A stretch of DNA of 64,000 bases from Olsenella sp. SW781 (GTDB lineage Bacteria; Actinomycetota; Coriobacteriia; Coriobacteriales; Atopobiaceae). The position numbers were made by a program, and so were the translations under genes. The DNA lies in contig NZ_SJOU01000001.1 of the NCBI RefSeq assembly GCF_012027725.1, forward strand, positions 124,001 through 188,000, given 5' to 3'. Every line of letters starts with the position of its first letter. Positions within the stretch are counted from its first letter, which is position 1. The notes under the pieces were generated by a model, which made no database searches, had not been told where the DNA came from, and was given only the letters and a program-made list of their open reading frames with translations. Below, in pieces: positions 1 to 9,082 of this stretch.

Positions 1-774
1 CACGCGCTCGACCCGGGCTATGCCGCGCGCATCGGCGTGGACATCGACGAGGTCCTCATCTCGCAGCCGGACACCGGCGAGCAGGCGCTCGAGATCTGCG
101 ACATGCTCGTCCGGTCCGGCGCCATCGACGTCGTGGTCATCGACTCGGTCGCCGCCCTCACGCCGCGGGCCGAGATCGAGGGCGAGATCGGCGACTCCAC
201 CGTCGGCCTCCAGGCGCGCCTCATGAGCCAGGCGCTGCGCAAGCTCGCGGGCTCCCTCTCCAAGTCCAACACGACGTGCATCTTCATCAACCAGCTTCGC
301 GAGAAGATCGGCGTCATGTTCGGCAACCCCGAGACCACGCCGGGCGGCCGCGCGCTCAAGTTCTTCTCGTCCGTCCGCATGGACATCCGCCGCATCGACT
401 CCATCAAGTCGAACAACGAGGTCGTGGGCAACCGCGTCCGCGTCAAGGTCGTCAAGAACAAGGTCGCCCCTCCCTTCAAGCAGGCGGAGTTCGACATCAT
501 GTACGGGCAGGGGATCTCCAAGGAGGGCTCGATCCTGGACGAGGGCGTGAAGTACGGCGTCGTCACCAAGTCGGGCTCCTGGTTCACCTACGAGACCGAG
601 CAGGGCTCCGAGCGCCTGGGCCAGGGCAGGGAGGCCGCGAAGGAGTTCCTCGCCTCCAACCCGGAGCTCAGGGACGAGATCGACCACAGGGTCCGCGTCG
701 CGTGCGGGCTCGAGCTCGGCGACGAGCGCGTCGGTGAGCCCGTCGACCTGATTGAGGGGGACATCCTCTCGTGA
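1..774 (+). CDS. recA: Recombinase RecA, C-terminal part (5' end outside window)
   Basis: RecA is the ATP-dependent strand-exchange recombinase that also triggers LexA self-cleavage. The reading frame is already open at base 1. The first visible residues, [13 protein letters not shown], align with about residue 97 of E. coli RecA, so roughly the first hundred codons, including Walker A, lie outside. The visible 257 residues carry the Walker B strand ([10 protein letters not shown]), the loop and filament segment with EGEIGDS, the [20 protein letters not shown] stretch, and the DNA-binding C-terminal domain with [16 protein letters not shown]. The stop overlaps the recX start by 4 bp (GTGA), so the two are translationally coupled. 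Identity is certain from motif order. Confidence 0.98.
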   Translation, partial: HALDPGYAARIGVDIDEVLISQPDTGEQALEICDMLVRSGAIDVVVIDSVAALTPRAEIEGEIGDSTVGLQARLMSQALRKLAGSLSKSNTTCIFINQLREKIGVMFGNPETTPGGRALKFFSSVRMDIRRIDSIKSNNEVVGNRVRVKVVKNKVAPPFKQAEFDIMYGQGISKEGSILDEGVKYGVVTKSGSWFTYETEQGSERLGQGREAAKEFLASNPELRDEIDHRVRVACGLELGDERVGEPVDLIEGDILS

Positions 775-1430
775 GCGCGCCTGTGACGGGCGGGGTCGGC
801 TGGGACGTCGTGATCCCCGCGCGCGGCTCGCGGCCCGGCTCGCCCGCCCGCGTCGTCTTCGACTCTGCGGGCGTGCCCGAGCGCGCCGTCCCGCTCGCGG
901 TGGGGCGCCGCCTCGCCCGCCTGCTCGGGGAGGGGAGGGCGCCCGAGGCGGGCGAGCGGCTCGACGGCGCCATCGACGAGCTCCTTGACCGCTGCGCCAG
1001 GGAGCGCGTGGAGCAGCTCGTCTCCCGCCGCGACTACTCCGCCGACGAGCTCGGCGCGCGCCTCAGGCGCGACGGGTACCCCGCCGACGTCGTCGATCGC
1101 CGCGTTCGCCGGGCGTGCGAGTCTGGGGTCATCGACGACGCGCGCTACGCCGCCTCGTTCGTCCGCTCCAAGGCGCTCGCCGGATGGGGGAAGGCGAAGA
1201 TCGAGCGCGCGCTCGCGGCGCGCGGGGTCTCCCTCGATGCGCTCGGGGACCTCTCCGGCGAGCTCCTCTCGGAGGACGACGAGCTCGACCGCGCGGTCGA
1301 GCTCGCCGGGCGTCGCGTGCGCTCGGGGCGCGGCGAGCTTCGCTCGCTCGTGCGCTTCCTCTGCGGTCGGGGCTTCTCGCCCGGCATAGCCTACCGCGCG
1401 GCGCGCTCGGCGCTGGGGGACGGAGAGTAG
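771..1430 (+). CDS. recX: Regulatory protein RecX
   Basis: RecX binds along the RecA filament and limits its ATPase and extension. The 219-residue product begins at a GTG overlapping the recA stop. It has a low-complexity N-terminal region of about 65 residues, then the three-helix-bundle repeats typical of RecX, seen in [18 protein letters not shown] and [18 protein letters not shown], ending with [16 protein letters not shown]. Length is close to the family norm (150-220). Position directly after recA is the classic arrangement and implies co-transcription, keeping inhibitor and recombinase in proportion. No internal terminator is visible between the two. Confidence 0.95.
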   Translation: MSAPVTGGVGWDVVIPARGSRPGSPARVVFDSAGVPERAVPLAVGRRLARLLGEGRAPEAGERLDGAIDELLDRCARERVEQLVSRRDYSADELGARLRRDGYPADVVDRRVRRACESGVIDDARYAASFVRSKALAGWGKAKIERALAARGVSLDALGDLSGELLSEDDELDRAVELAGRRVRSGRGELRSLVRFLCGRGFSPGIAYRAARSALGDGE

Positions 1431-1470
1431 CCGCTCCGCGGCCTTCCGCGGCCCGCTACCACGCGCTCAT

Positions 1471-1499
1471 TTGACATAACGTTACGCGGAACTTACGAT
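1471..1499 (+). promoter_or_regulatory. Sigma-70-type promoter upstream of rny
   Basis: TTGACA (1471-1476) is followed after exactly 17 bp by TACGAT (1494-1499), a near-consensus vegetative promoter 40 bp after the recX stop. It leaves a leader of about 185 nt before the rny start. The leader contains further TTGACA/TTGACC-like boxes near 1600 and 1655 without a clear partner. The pairing is seen in the sequence; its use is inferred. Confidence 0.6.
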
Positions 1500-1690
1500 T
1501 GAGGGGCTATTGGAGCGTCCGCTCACGCTGGCTCGCCAGCTGATGTCTATATTTCGTTCGATACCCGTCGGCCGTTCGCGGCCCACAGCCGAATGCAACT
1601 TGACAGCGCCTCCGATGGCGGGTTCCGCGGCAGCGCCGCGGTCTCCAGAACCACGCTTGACCTACATTCGTCGTCCGAGGAGCAGCTAAC

Positions 1691-3241
1691 ATGGAAATCC
1701 TATTCGCAGTCGTGGGGCTCGTCATAGGCGCGGGCATCGTCTACTTCATCCTATCGGGGCAGAGCAACTCCAAGGTCAAGGCTGCCGAGGCCCAGCTCGA
1801 GAGCGCGCGCGTCGACGCCGACCGCGTCCGCGAGGAGGCCGCGCGCCAGGCCGAGAACGCCAAGAAGGAGGCCGTCCTCGAGGCCAAGGAGCAGATCCTC
1901 GCCCTCAAGCAGGCCTCCGAGCAGGAGGAGAAGAAGCGCAAGGGCGAGCTCCAGTCCCTCGAGAACCGCATCATGCAGCGCGAGGAGTCGCTCGACCACC
2001 GAAACGACGCCCTCGACCGCCGCGAGCACCAGCTCTCGAGCCTCCAGGGCCAGCTCGACCGCCGCAAGAACGACCTCGACGAGATGGAGGTGCGCCAGAC
2101 CGCCGAGCTCGAGCGCATCGCCGGCCTCTCCTCCGACGAGGCCCACGACGAGCTGCTCGCCCGCGTCCGCGCCGAGGCCGTCCGCGACGAGGCGCAGATC
2201 CTGCGCGAGTCCGAGCAGCGCGTCCGCGCCCAGGCCGACAAGACCGCCCGCGAGATCGTCTCGACCGCCATCCAGCGCTGCGCCGCCGACCAGGCCGGCG
2301 AGATCACGGTCACGTCGGTCCACATCCCCTCGGACGACCTCAAGGGCCGCATCATCGGCCGCGAGGGCCGCAACATCCGCACCTTCGAGCAGGTCTCCGG
2401 CGTGTCCCTCGTCATCGACGACACGCCTGAGACCGTCGTGCTCTCGAGCTTCGACCCGGTGCGTCGCGAGACCGCCCGCGTCGCGCTCGAGAACCTGATC
2501 GCCGACGGCCGCATCCACCCCGCCCGCATCGAGGAGCTCTACAAGAAGGCCGAGACCCTCGTCGCCGAGCGCGTCCGCGAGGCCGGGGAGCAGGCCGCCT
2601 TCGACGCCGGCATCCACGACCTGCACCCCGAGCTCGTCAAGACCCTCGGCGCGCTGCGCTATCGCACCTCGTTCGGACAGAACGTCCTGTCCCACTCCGC
2701 GCAGGTCTCCGCGCTCTGCGGCATCATGGCCTCAGAGCTCGGCGTCGACGAGGTCGCAGCCAAGCGGGCCGGCCTCCTTCACGACCTCGGCAAGGCCATC
2801 GACCACGAGGTCGAGGGCCCGCACGCCGTCATCGGCGCCGACCTCGCCCGCCGCTATGGCGAGCGCCCCGACATCGTGCACGCCATCGAGGCGCACCATG
2901 CCGACGTCGAGCCCGACACCGTCCTCGACGTCCTCGTCCAGGCCGCCGACGCCATCTCCGCCGCTCGTCCCGGCGCGCGCCGCGAGAGCGCAGAGAGCTA
3001 CATCAAGCGCCTCGAGAAGCTCGAGGAGATCTCCAACGCCCACGAAGGCGTCGAGCGCACCTACGCCATGCAGGCCGGGCGCGAGCTTCACGTCATGGTC
3101 GAGCCCGAGAAGATCTCCGACGCCCAGGCCACGGTGCTCGCGCATGACATCGCCAAGCAGATCGAGGACGAGATGGAGTATCCCGGCCAGGTCCGCGTGG
3201 TGGTCATCCGCGAGTCGCGTGCCGTCGACGTGGCGAAGTAG
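1691..3241 (+). CDS. rny: Ribonuclease Y
   Basis: RNase Y is a membrane-anchored endoribonuclease that starts mRNA decay. The 516-residue protein shows all family parts in order: one N-terminal membrane helix (about residues 1-21), a long charged coiled coil (about 25-170), a KH domain with the [11 protein letters not shown] loop (about 215-280), and an HD domain with HSAQ near 334 and HDLGKAID near 363, the metal-binding residues. The start ATG is preceded by AGGAG with 7-nt spacing. It lies downstream of recA-recX, as in many Gram-positives, but has its own promoter candidate and leader. Confidence 0.97.
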   Translation: MEILFAVVGLVIGAGIVYFILSGQSNSKVKAAEAQLESARVDADRVREEAARQAENAKKEAVLEAKEQILALKQASEQEEKKRKGELQSLENRIMQREESLDHRNDALDRREHQLSSLQGQLDRRKNDLDEMEVRQTAELERIAGLSSDEAHDELLARVRAEAVRDEAQILRESEQRVRAQADKTAREIVSTAIQRCAADQAGEITVTSVHIPSDDLKGRIIGREGRNIRTFEQVSGVSLVIDDTPETVVLSSFDPVRRETARVALENLIADGRIHPARIEELYKKAETLVAERVREAGEQAAFDAGIHDLHPELVKTLGALRYRTSFGQNVLSHSAQVSALCGIMASELGVDEVAAKRAGLLHDLGKAIDHEVEGPHAVIGADLARRYGERPDIVHAIEAHHADVEPDTVLDVLVQAADAISAARPGARRESAESYIKRLEKLEEISNAHEGVERTYAMQAGRELHVMVEPEKISDAQATVLAHDIAKQIEDEMEYPGQVRVVVIRESRAVDVAK

Positions 3242-3244
3242 CCC

Positions 3245-4339
3245 ATGGCAGGCGCTCCCGCTGCCCAGGACCTCGTGGGCTTCGTCTCCTCCATGGGCGG
3301 CGGGCGCGCCCTTCGCGTCGAGGAGAATCTCGGCGAGGGCTTCGTCCGCCTCCGCGTCGCGGAGGCGGAGCGCCGCCAGGCGAAGCACGACGTCAGGTGC
3401 GTCGAGGACGTGGTCATCGAGATGCTGCGCAACGCCCGCGACGCCGGGGCGCGCCACATCTACGTCGCCACCACCCGCGAGGGCTCCCGTCGCGTGACGA
3501 CGATGCTCGACGACGGCCGCGGCATACCGGCCGACATGCAGGAGCGCGTCTTCGAGGCGCGCGTCACCTCCAAGCTCGAGAGCTTCCACATGGACCGCTG
3601 GGGCGTCCACGGCAGGGGGATGGCCCTCTACTCCATCCGGGAGAACGCCGTCTCGGCCGAGGTCGTCTCGTCGGCGCCGGGCAGGGGCGCCGCCATCAGG
3701 GTCGTGACCGACGTCGCGACGCTTCCCGAGCGCGCCGACCAGTCCACCTGGCCCTCGGTCGGGACGGACGACGACGGCGAGCAGTCCTGCGTGCGCGGGC
3801 CCCACAACATCGTGCGCACCTGCTGCGAGTTCGCGCTCGAGGAGCGCGGCGCGTGCGAGGTCTACCTCGGCTCGCCCGCCGAGATCGCGGCCACCGCGCG
3901 CGCCCGCATGCGCCCCTCCGCCGACGCCTCCGAGCTCCTCTTCATGGACGTTCTCTCCGAGCTCCCCGTCCTCGAGCGCCTGAGCGCCGCAGCCGACGCC
4001 TCCGAGCTGCTGCGCGTGGCCGCATCCCTCGGCCTCGAGATGTCCGAGCGCACCGCGCACCGAATCGTCTCGGGCCAGGTGAGGCCCGCCCGCAGCGTCC
4101 TCGCCCGCCTCACGCACCGCGGCGACGCCCATCCGCAGCGCCCGCGCGAGGTCGACCTCGCGCGCGACCGACGCGGTCTCAGGATCGCGCCTGCCGACGT
4201 CGAGGAGTTCTCCCGGACGATGGAGCGCGACTTCGCCCTCCTCGCCGACCGCTACTACCTCTCGCTCTCCGCGGACCCCAAGGTCCGGGTCGGCCACGGC
4301 AAGATCACGGTCACCTTCGACCTGGAGGAGAGCGACTGA
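3245..4339 (+). CDS. GHKL-fold ATPase of unknown role between rny and spoVS
   Basis: The 364-residue protein has a Bergerat (GHKL) ATP-binding fold. It shows an N-box EMLRNARDAG (about residues 59-68), a G1 box DDGRGIP (about 89-95) and a G2 box GVHGRGMAL (about 119-127), the order seen in MutL, Hsp90, gyrase B and histidine kinases. There is no kinase dimerisation His box, no receiver, no transmembrane segment and no recognisable MutL or topoisomerase transducer. The C-terminal 150 residues are charged and unassigned. It starts 3 bp after the rny stop, so it is probably co-translated with RNase Y, and spoVS follows. The ATPase fold is secure; the function is unknown. Confidence 0.75.
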   Translation: MAGAPAAQDLVGFVSSMGGGRALRVEENLGEGFVRLRVAEAERRQAKHDVRCVEDVVIEMLRNARDAGARHIYVATTREGSRRVTTMLDDGRGIPADMQERVFEARVTSKLESFHMDRWGVHGRGMALYSIRENAVSAEVVSSAPGRGAAIRVVTDVATLPERADQSTWPSVGTDDDGEQSCVRGPHNIVRTCCEFALEERGACEVYLGSPAEIAATARARMRPSADASELLFMDVLSELPVLERLSAAADASELLRVAASLGLEMSERTAHRIVSGQVRPARSVLARLTHRGDAHPQRPREVDLARDRRGLRIAPADVEEFSRTMERDFALLADRYYLSLSADPKVRVGHGKITVTFDLEESD

Positions 4340-4436
4340 CCACCACCTTCTTCTCAAACGGACCCGTTACCAGTAGAATCGTACGAGCGCGACAAACGCA
4401 GCCGCTCTCATGAGCCACGCAGCAGGAGAAAGCAAC

Positions 4437-4742
4437 ATGGACTATCTGAAGGTGTCGAGCAAGTCCTCGCCGGCCTCGGTCGCCGGGGCCATCGCCGGAC
4501 TCGTCAAGGACGGGGTGCCCGTCAACATCCAGTGCGTCGGCGCCGGCGCGGTGAACCAGGCCATCAAGGCCATAGCCATCGCCCGCGGGTTCCTCATCCC
4601 CACCGGCATCGACATCTCGTGCGCCCCCACCTTCTCGGACATCGAGATCTCGGGGGAGAGCAGGACCGCCATCAGGATCGCGGTGTACGTACATCGCCTC
4701 CAGGCGCCCTCCGCCGCGAGCGAGGCGGGGGTGGCGTCGTGA
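4437..4742 (+). CDS. spoVS: Stage V sporulation protein S homologue
   Basis: SpoVS is a small Alba-like protein that in Bacillus affects sporulation and septation; homologues occur in many non-spore-formers. The ATG at 4437 is chosen because AGGAGAAA lies 6-13 nt upstream and the product then begins MDYLKVSSKSSPASVAGAIA, matching known family N-termini. An upstream in-frame ATG at 4410 would add nine residues without a good ribosome site. The core AGAVNQAIKAIAIARGF is highly conserved. The last 12 or so residues are an Ala/Ser tail. The stop overlaps the miaB GTG by 4 bp. Confidence 0.93.
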   Translation: MDYLKVSSKSSPASVAGAIAGLVKDGVPVNIQCVGAGAVNQAIKAIAIARGFLIPTGIDISCAPTFSDIEISGESRTAIRIAVYVHRLQAPSAASEAGVAS

Positions 4743-6109
4743 CGCAGGCCCCCTCCGCCCTCGTCGGCAAGACGTACTGCGTCAGGACCTTCGGCTGCCA
4801 GATGAACCTGCACGACTCCGAGCGCGTGGCCGGCCTGCTCGACGCCTGCGGCTGCATCTGCGTCGAGGACCCCGACGACGCAGACATCGTCGTCTTCATG
4901 ACCTGCTGCGTGCGCGAGAACGCCGACCAGCGCCTCTACGGGCAGGCCTCCGCCATGGTCTCCGCGCCGACGCCGCCCTCGGGTCGCCGCGTCGTCGCCA
5001 TCGGCGGGTGCATAGCCCAGCGAGACGGCGAGCGCATCCGCGACCACATCGCCTGCGCCGACGTCGTCTTCGGCACGAGCGCGCTCGCCAGCCTCCCCGG
5101 CCTGCTCGAGGAGGCGTTCGCCGCGGACGGCCGCGCCGTCGAGGTCGACACCGTCGAGGAGGGCCGGCCCTTCTCGACCGACCTGCCGAGCCGGCGCGAG
5201 AGCCCCTTCCACGCGTGGGTCCCCATCATGACGGGGTGCAACAACTTCTGCACCTACTGCATCGTCCCCTACGTGCGCGGCCGCGAGAAGAGCCGCACCA
5301 TGGAGAGCGTCGTCGCCGAGGTCGAGCACCTCGTCGCCGACGGGGTCCGCGAGGTGACGCTGCTCGGCCAGAACGTCAACTCCTACGGGCGCAACCTCTA
5401 CGGCGAGCCGCGCTTCGCCGAGCTTTTGCGCCGCGTCGCCGCGACGGGGGTCGAGCGCATCCGTTTCACCTCCTCAAACCCCAAGGACCTCTCGGACGAG
5501 ACCATCGCCGCCATGGCGGAGCTCCCGAGCGTCATGCCTCACCTGCACCTCGCCGTGCAGAGCGGCTCGACGAGGGTCCTCAAGGCGATGAACCGCAGCT
5601 ACACCCGCGAGGAGTACCTCGCGCTCGTCGGGCGCCTGCGCTCCGCGATGCCGCACCTCGCCCTCTCGACCGACATCATCGTCGGCTTCCCCGGCGAGAC
5701 CGAGGAGGACTTCCTCGACACGCTCTCGCTCGTCCGCGAGGCCGCGTTCTCGTCCGCCTACACGTTCATCTACTCGCCCCGGCCTGGTACCCCCGCCGCC
5801 AAGATGGCGGACGACACCCCGCGCGAGGTCATCCAGGGCCGCTTCGACCGGCTCGCCGAGCTCGTCGCCCAGCAGGCGCACGACGCCAACCAGGCCGACC
5901 TCGGGACGCTCGCGAGCGTCCTCGTCGAGGGTCCCTCGAAGCGCGACGACGGCATCCTCGTCGGGCACAGCGAGAAGAACCAGACCGTGCACTTCCCTGT
6001 CCCGGAGGGCGTCGACGCCGCCTCGCTCGTCGGCTCCATCGTCGACGTGCGCGTCGAGGAGGCGCGCACGTGGTACCTGCGCGGGACCGTCGAGGGCGAC
6101 CCGCGATGA
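4739..6109 (+). CDS. miaB: tRNA-i6A37 methylthiotransferase MiaB
   Basis: MiaB adds a methylthio group to i6A37 of tRNAs reading U-starting codons. The GTG start overlapping the spoVS stop gives 456 residues. The N-terminal UPF0004 domain has RTFGCQMNLHDSERV and the second cluster Cys in MTCCVREN. The radical-SAM triad CNNFCTYC lies near residues 167-174. The C-terminal TRAM domain covers about the last 65 residues. The next gene, miaA, makes the i6A substrate, and the two overlap by 4 bp, so both steps of ms2i6A37 synthesis are coupled here. Confidence 0.97.
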   Translation: MTQAPSALVGKTYCVRTFGCQMNLHDSERVAGLLDACGCICVEDPDDADIVVFMTCCVRENADQRLYGQASAMVSAPTPPSGRRVVAIGGCIAQRDGERIRDHIACADVVFGTSALASLPGLLEEAFAADGRAVEVDTVEEGRPFSTDLPSRRESPFHAWVPIMTGCNNFCTYCIVPYVRGREKSRTMESVVAEVEHLVADGVREVTLLGQNVNSYGRNLYGEPRFAELLRRVAATGVERIRFTSSNPKDLSDETIAAMAELPSVMPHLHLAVQSGSTRVLKAMNRSYTREEYLALVGRLRSAMPHLALSTDIIVGFPGETEEDFLDTLSLVREAAFSSAYTFIYSPRPGTPAAKMADDTPREVIQGRFDRLAELVAQQAHDANQADLGTLASVLVEGPSKRDDGILVGHSEKNQTVHFPVPEGVDAASLVGSIVDVRVEEARTWYLRGTVEGDPR

Positions 6110-7050
6110 GCGCCCCGGGCCCCGTCGTCTGCGTCGTCGGGCCCACGGCCTCAGGCAAGAGCGCCGTCGCCGAGCTCGTCGCCGAGCGCCTCGGCGGGCC
6201 CGTCGTCTCCGTCGACGCGATGCAGGTGTATCGCGGCATGGACGTGGGCACCGCCAAGACCCCCGTGGCGGAGCGCCGCGCGCCCCTGCTGATGGTCGAC
6301 GTCGTCGACCCCCTCGAGGACTACTCCGTCAGGCTCTTCCAGAGAGATGCCCGAGCGTGCGTCGATGAGGCGCTGCGAAGGGGCGTCACCCCCGTGCTCG
6401 CGGGGGGCACGGGCCTCTACCTCGACGCCGTCATCGACGAGATGGAGTTCCCGTCCGGCGAGCGCGGGGCGGCCTCGCGCGAGCGCTACGAGGCGCTCGC
6501 GGCCGAGCGGGGCGCGGAGTGGCTCCATGCCCTGCTCGCGGGGCGCGACCCCGAGAGCGCCGCGCTCATCCACCCCAACAACGTGAGGCGCGTCGTCCGT
6601 GCGCTCGAGATGCTCGACGAGGGCGTCTCCTACGCCCGTCATCACGAGGGGCTCCGCCGCCGCGCGCCCCACTACGACGCGCGCATCTGGGGCCTCACGA
6701 TGTCTCGGGAGCGCCTCTACGCCCGCATCGACGAGCGCGTGGACCGCATGGTCTCCCAGGGGCTCGTGGAGGAGGTCTCCGGGCTCGCGAGGCGCGGCCT
6801 CACCCCTGGGACGACGGCCGGCCAGGCGATCGGCTACAAGGAGGTCCTCGGCGCGCTCGCGGGCGAGACGACGCTCGACGAGGCGGTGGAGCTCGTGAAG
6901 CTCAGGAGCCGGCGCTACGCCAAGCGACAGCTGTCCTGGCTCAGGCGCGACGGCCGCGTGCGCTGGCTCGACCTCGACGACATCACGCCGGAGGCCGCCG
7001 CGCGGGCCATCGTCTCCGAGCTCGGGGGTGAGCCCCATGCCTCGATTTAG
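6106..7050 (+). CDS. miaA: tRNA dimethylallyltransferase MiaA
   Basis: MiaA transfers the dimethylallyl group to A37 of tRNA, giving the substrate for MiaB. The 314-residue protein has the P-loop GPTASGKS (residues 11-18), the family motif DAMQVYRGMDVGTAKT just after it, and the C-terminal GQAIGYKE and RRYAKRQLSW segments involved in tRNA binding. It starts within the miaB stop (ATGA). It ends overlapping the hflX start region, so miaB-miaA-hflX form one unit resembling the miaA-hflX neighbourhood known in many bacteria. Confidence 0.97.
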   Translation: MSAPGPVVCVVGPTASGKSAVAELVAERLGGPVVSVDAMQVYRGMDVGTAKTPVAERRAPLLMVDVVDPLEDYSVRLFQRDARACVDEALRRGVTPVLAGGTGLYLDAVIDEMEFPSGERGAASRERYEALAAERGAEWLHALLAGRDPESAALIHPNNVRRVVRALEMLDEGVSYARHHEGLRRRAPHYDARIWGLTMSRERLYARIDERVDRMVSQGLVEEVSGLARRGLTPGTTAGQAIGYKEVLGALAGETTLDEAVELVKLRSRRYAKRQLSWLRRDGRVRWLDLDDITPEAAARAIVSELGGEPHASI

Positions 7051-8431
7051 CCCGCTCTCGACGGCGCCCGTGCCGGAGCGCGCCATTCTCGTCGGCGTGG
7101 ACCTCGGCAGGTCGGAGTGGTCCTGCGAGGAGTCCCTCGCCGAGCTCGCCCGCCTCGCCGAGACCGACGGGGCCGAGGTCGTCCATACCATGTACCAGCG
7201 CCTCGACGCCCCCGTGCCGCGGACGTTCATCGGGCGCGGCAAGGTCGAGGAGCTCTGCTCGCTCGTCCGCGAGCTCGGGGCCGACGTCGTCATCTTCGAC
7301 GACGAGCTCACCCCCTCGCAGCAGGCGAACCTCGAGCGCGCGGTGGGGGAGCCCGTCAAGATCATCGACCGCACCGCGCTCATCCTCGACATCTTCGGCG
7401 TCCACGCCAGGACGCACGAGGGGCGGCTCCAGGTACAGCTCGCCCAGCTCCAGTACGTCCTGCCGCGCCTTCGCGGCATGTGGAGCCACCTCGTGGGCGA
7501 GCAGACGAGGGGCGGCATCGGGAGCCGCTTCGGCCAGGGCGAGAGCCAGCTCGAGGTCGACCGCAGGCTCGTGAGGTCGCGCATCTCCACCCTCCGCCGC
7601 GAGCTCGAGCGGCTCGAGCGGCGCAGGGGCGTGCAGAGCAAGGCCCGCTGGGACTCCGGCGTCTGGCGGGTCGCGCTCGTCGGCTACACCAACGCGGGCA
7701 AGTCGACCCTGCTGAACCTCCTCACGGGCGCGGACGCCTACGCGAAGGACGAGCTCTTCGCGACGCTCGACCCCACGACGCGCTCGCTCGTGCTCGACGA
7801 GGGGAGAAAGGTCACCCTCACCGACACCGTCGGGTTCATCCAGAAGCTCCCGACGACGCTCGTCGAGTCCTTCAAGTCGACGCTTGCCGAGGTCCGCGCC
7901 GCCGACCTCGTCCTTCTCGTCGTCGACGCCTCGGACCCCCACCGAGAGCTCGAGATCGATGCCGTCCGCTCCGTGCTGGATGACATCGGCGCGTCCGGGA
8001 TCAGGAGCGTCACCGTCCTCAACAAGTGCGACCTCCTCGACCAGGAGGGGCTGCGCGAGGCGGGTGCGGCCCATCCCGACGCCGTCGCCATCTCCGCCCG
8101 CACCGGCTGGGGCGTGCGGGGGCTGCTCTATAGGATCGCGCGGGAGGCCGCCGAGGGAAGCGTCACCATGAGCGTGCTCGTGCCCTACGACAAGGGCCTG
8201 CTCATGAAGATGGTCCACGAGCGATGCCAGGTCATGCGAGAGAGCTACGTCCAGGGCGGCCTCATGGCCACGGTCAAGGCCGACGAGCGCATGGCGCGCA
8301 CGCTCGCACCGTACGAGGTGCTATCCGAAGACGAGCTCGAGGGCCTCGCAGAGGACGAGAAGGACGGGCTGGTGGATGACATAGACGGCCAGGGCATGCC
8401 TTCCGACGAAGTTGAGAGGGGTGACGCGTAG
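7037..8431 (+). CDS. hflX: Ribosome-associated GTPase HflX
   Basis: HflX splits stalled ribosomes under stress. ATG 7037 is preferred because GGGGGTGA sits just upstream; an in-frame GTG at 7028 is possible. The 464-residue protein has the N-terminal HflX domain with FIGRGKVEEL, the coiled RSRISTLRRELERLERRRG linker, and a G domain with G1 GYTNAGKST (about 215-223), G3 DTVGFI and G4 NKCD. The last 37 or so codons, an acidic tail, are antisense to the end of the DUF1624 gene: the two coding regions overlap by 111 bp tail to tail. Confidence 0.96.
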   Translation: MPRFSPLSTAPVPERAILVGVDLGRSEWSCEESLAELARLAETDGAEVVHTMYQRLDAPVPRTFIGRGKVEELCSLVRELGADVVIFDDELTPSQQANLERAVGEPVKIIDRTALILDIFGVHARTHEGRLQVQLAQLQYVLPRLRGMWSHLVGEQTRGGIGSRFGQGESQLEVDRRLVRSRISTLRRELERLERRRGVQSKARWDSGVWRVALVGYTNAGKSTLLNLLTGADAYAKDELFATLDPTTRSLVLDEGRKVTLTDTVGFIQKLPTTLVESFKSTLAEVRAADLVLLVVDASDPHRELEIDAVRSVLDDIGASGIRSVTVLNKCDLLDQEGLREAGAAHPDAVAISARTGWGVRGLLYRIAREAAEGSVTMSVLVPYDKGLLMKMVHERCQVMRESYVQGGLMATVKADERMARTLAPYEVLSEDELEGLAEDEKDGLVDDIDGQGMPSDEVERGDA

Positions 8432-9082
8432 CCGGCGGGCCCAGCCGGGATAGCCCCGCTCGGCCCAGGATGACCCCATCGCGGCCCCGGCGAGGTAGAG
8501 CATGAGATAGGGGAGGAGCGGGTAGTAGTCCCCCGAGGAGAAGGCAGGCCCGGGCAGCCCCAGCCAGGAGAGCCACTCGCTCCCATAGGCCCATTCAGGC
8601 AGGGCGACGCTCACGGGGCCGATGCCGACGAAGCCGCGCGGCAGGCCGAGCAGCACGACGAAGGCGACGAGAAGGGCGGCCGCGGCGACGGGCCCGCGCG
8701 GGACGAGGCCTCCCGCCGCGAGCGCCCACGTGACGAGCGTGCAGGCGGCCATGCAGTAGATGATGCCGAACGATATGGGCGTGTCGACCGACGCGACGCT
8801 CGTCACGACGAAGATGGCGAGCGCGACGCCCGCGTACTGCGCCCCCCGCCTCAGGTTGCTCCTCGAGAGCGGGAACATGCAGCCCGCGATAAAGACGAAG
8901 GTCCACGAGATGCTCGCCCGCCAGACGTCCTGGAGGGGAGGGGCAAACCACCCGAGGCCGAGGCCGTAGATGAAGCGCAGGTCATAGCAGAGGTGGAAGA
9001 GGACCATCGATATGACGGAAAGGCCGCGCGCCGCGTCGAAGGCCCCGATGCGACCGCCCTGCGGCCTGTCTGAGCCGCCCAC
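8321..9082 (-). CDS. DUF1624 membrane protein (heparan-acetyltransferase-like)
   Basis: The 253-residue product is a polytopic membrane protein with about seven hydrophobic segments. It opens with IGAFDAARGLSVISMVLFHLCYD and ends with LNFVGRHALAVYVIHQPVLL, both hallmarks of DUF1624, a family related to heparan-alpha-glucosaminide N-acetyltransferase and acyltransferase-3 proteins. It probably transfers an acyl group across the membrane, but the substrate is unknown. Translation starts at a GTG one base after the lexA stop, so it is in the lexA transcript. Its conserved C-terminal motif is encoded antisense to the hflX tail. Confidence 0.8.
   Translation of the reverse strand: MGGSDRPQGGRIGAFDAARGLSVISMVLFHLCYDLRFIYGLGLGWFAPPLQDVWRASISWTFVFIAGCMFPLSRSNLRRGAQYAGVALAIFVVTSVASVDTPISFGIIYCMAACTLVTWALAAGGLVPRGPVAAAALLVAFVVLLGLPRGFVGIGPVSVALPEWAYGSEWLSWLGLPGPAFSSGDYYPLLPYLMLYLAGAAMGSSWAERGYPGWARRLRVTPLNFVGRHALAVYVIHQPVLLVLCEALELVFG

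Noticed and set aside
2732-4357. A 541-codon open frame on the minus strand across rny and the GHKL gene
   Set aside because: It is a shadow of the plus-strand codon pattern (Asp/Leu/Val/Gly-rich), with no motif, and the plus-strand genes are certain.
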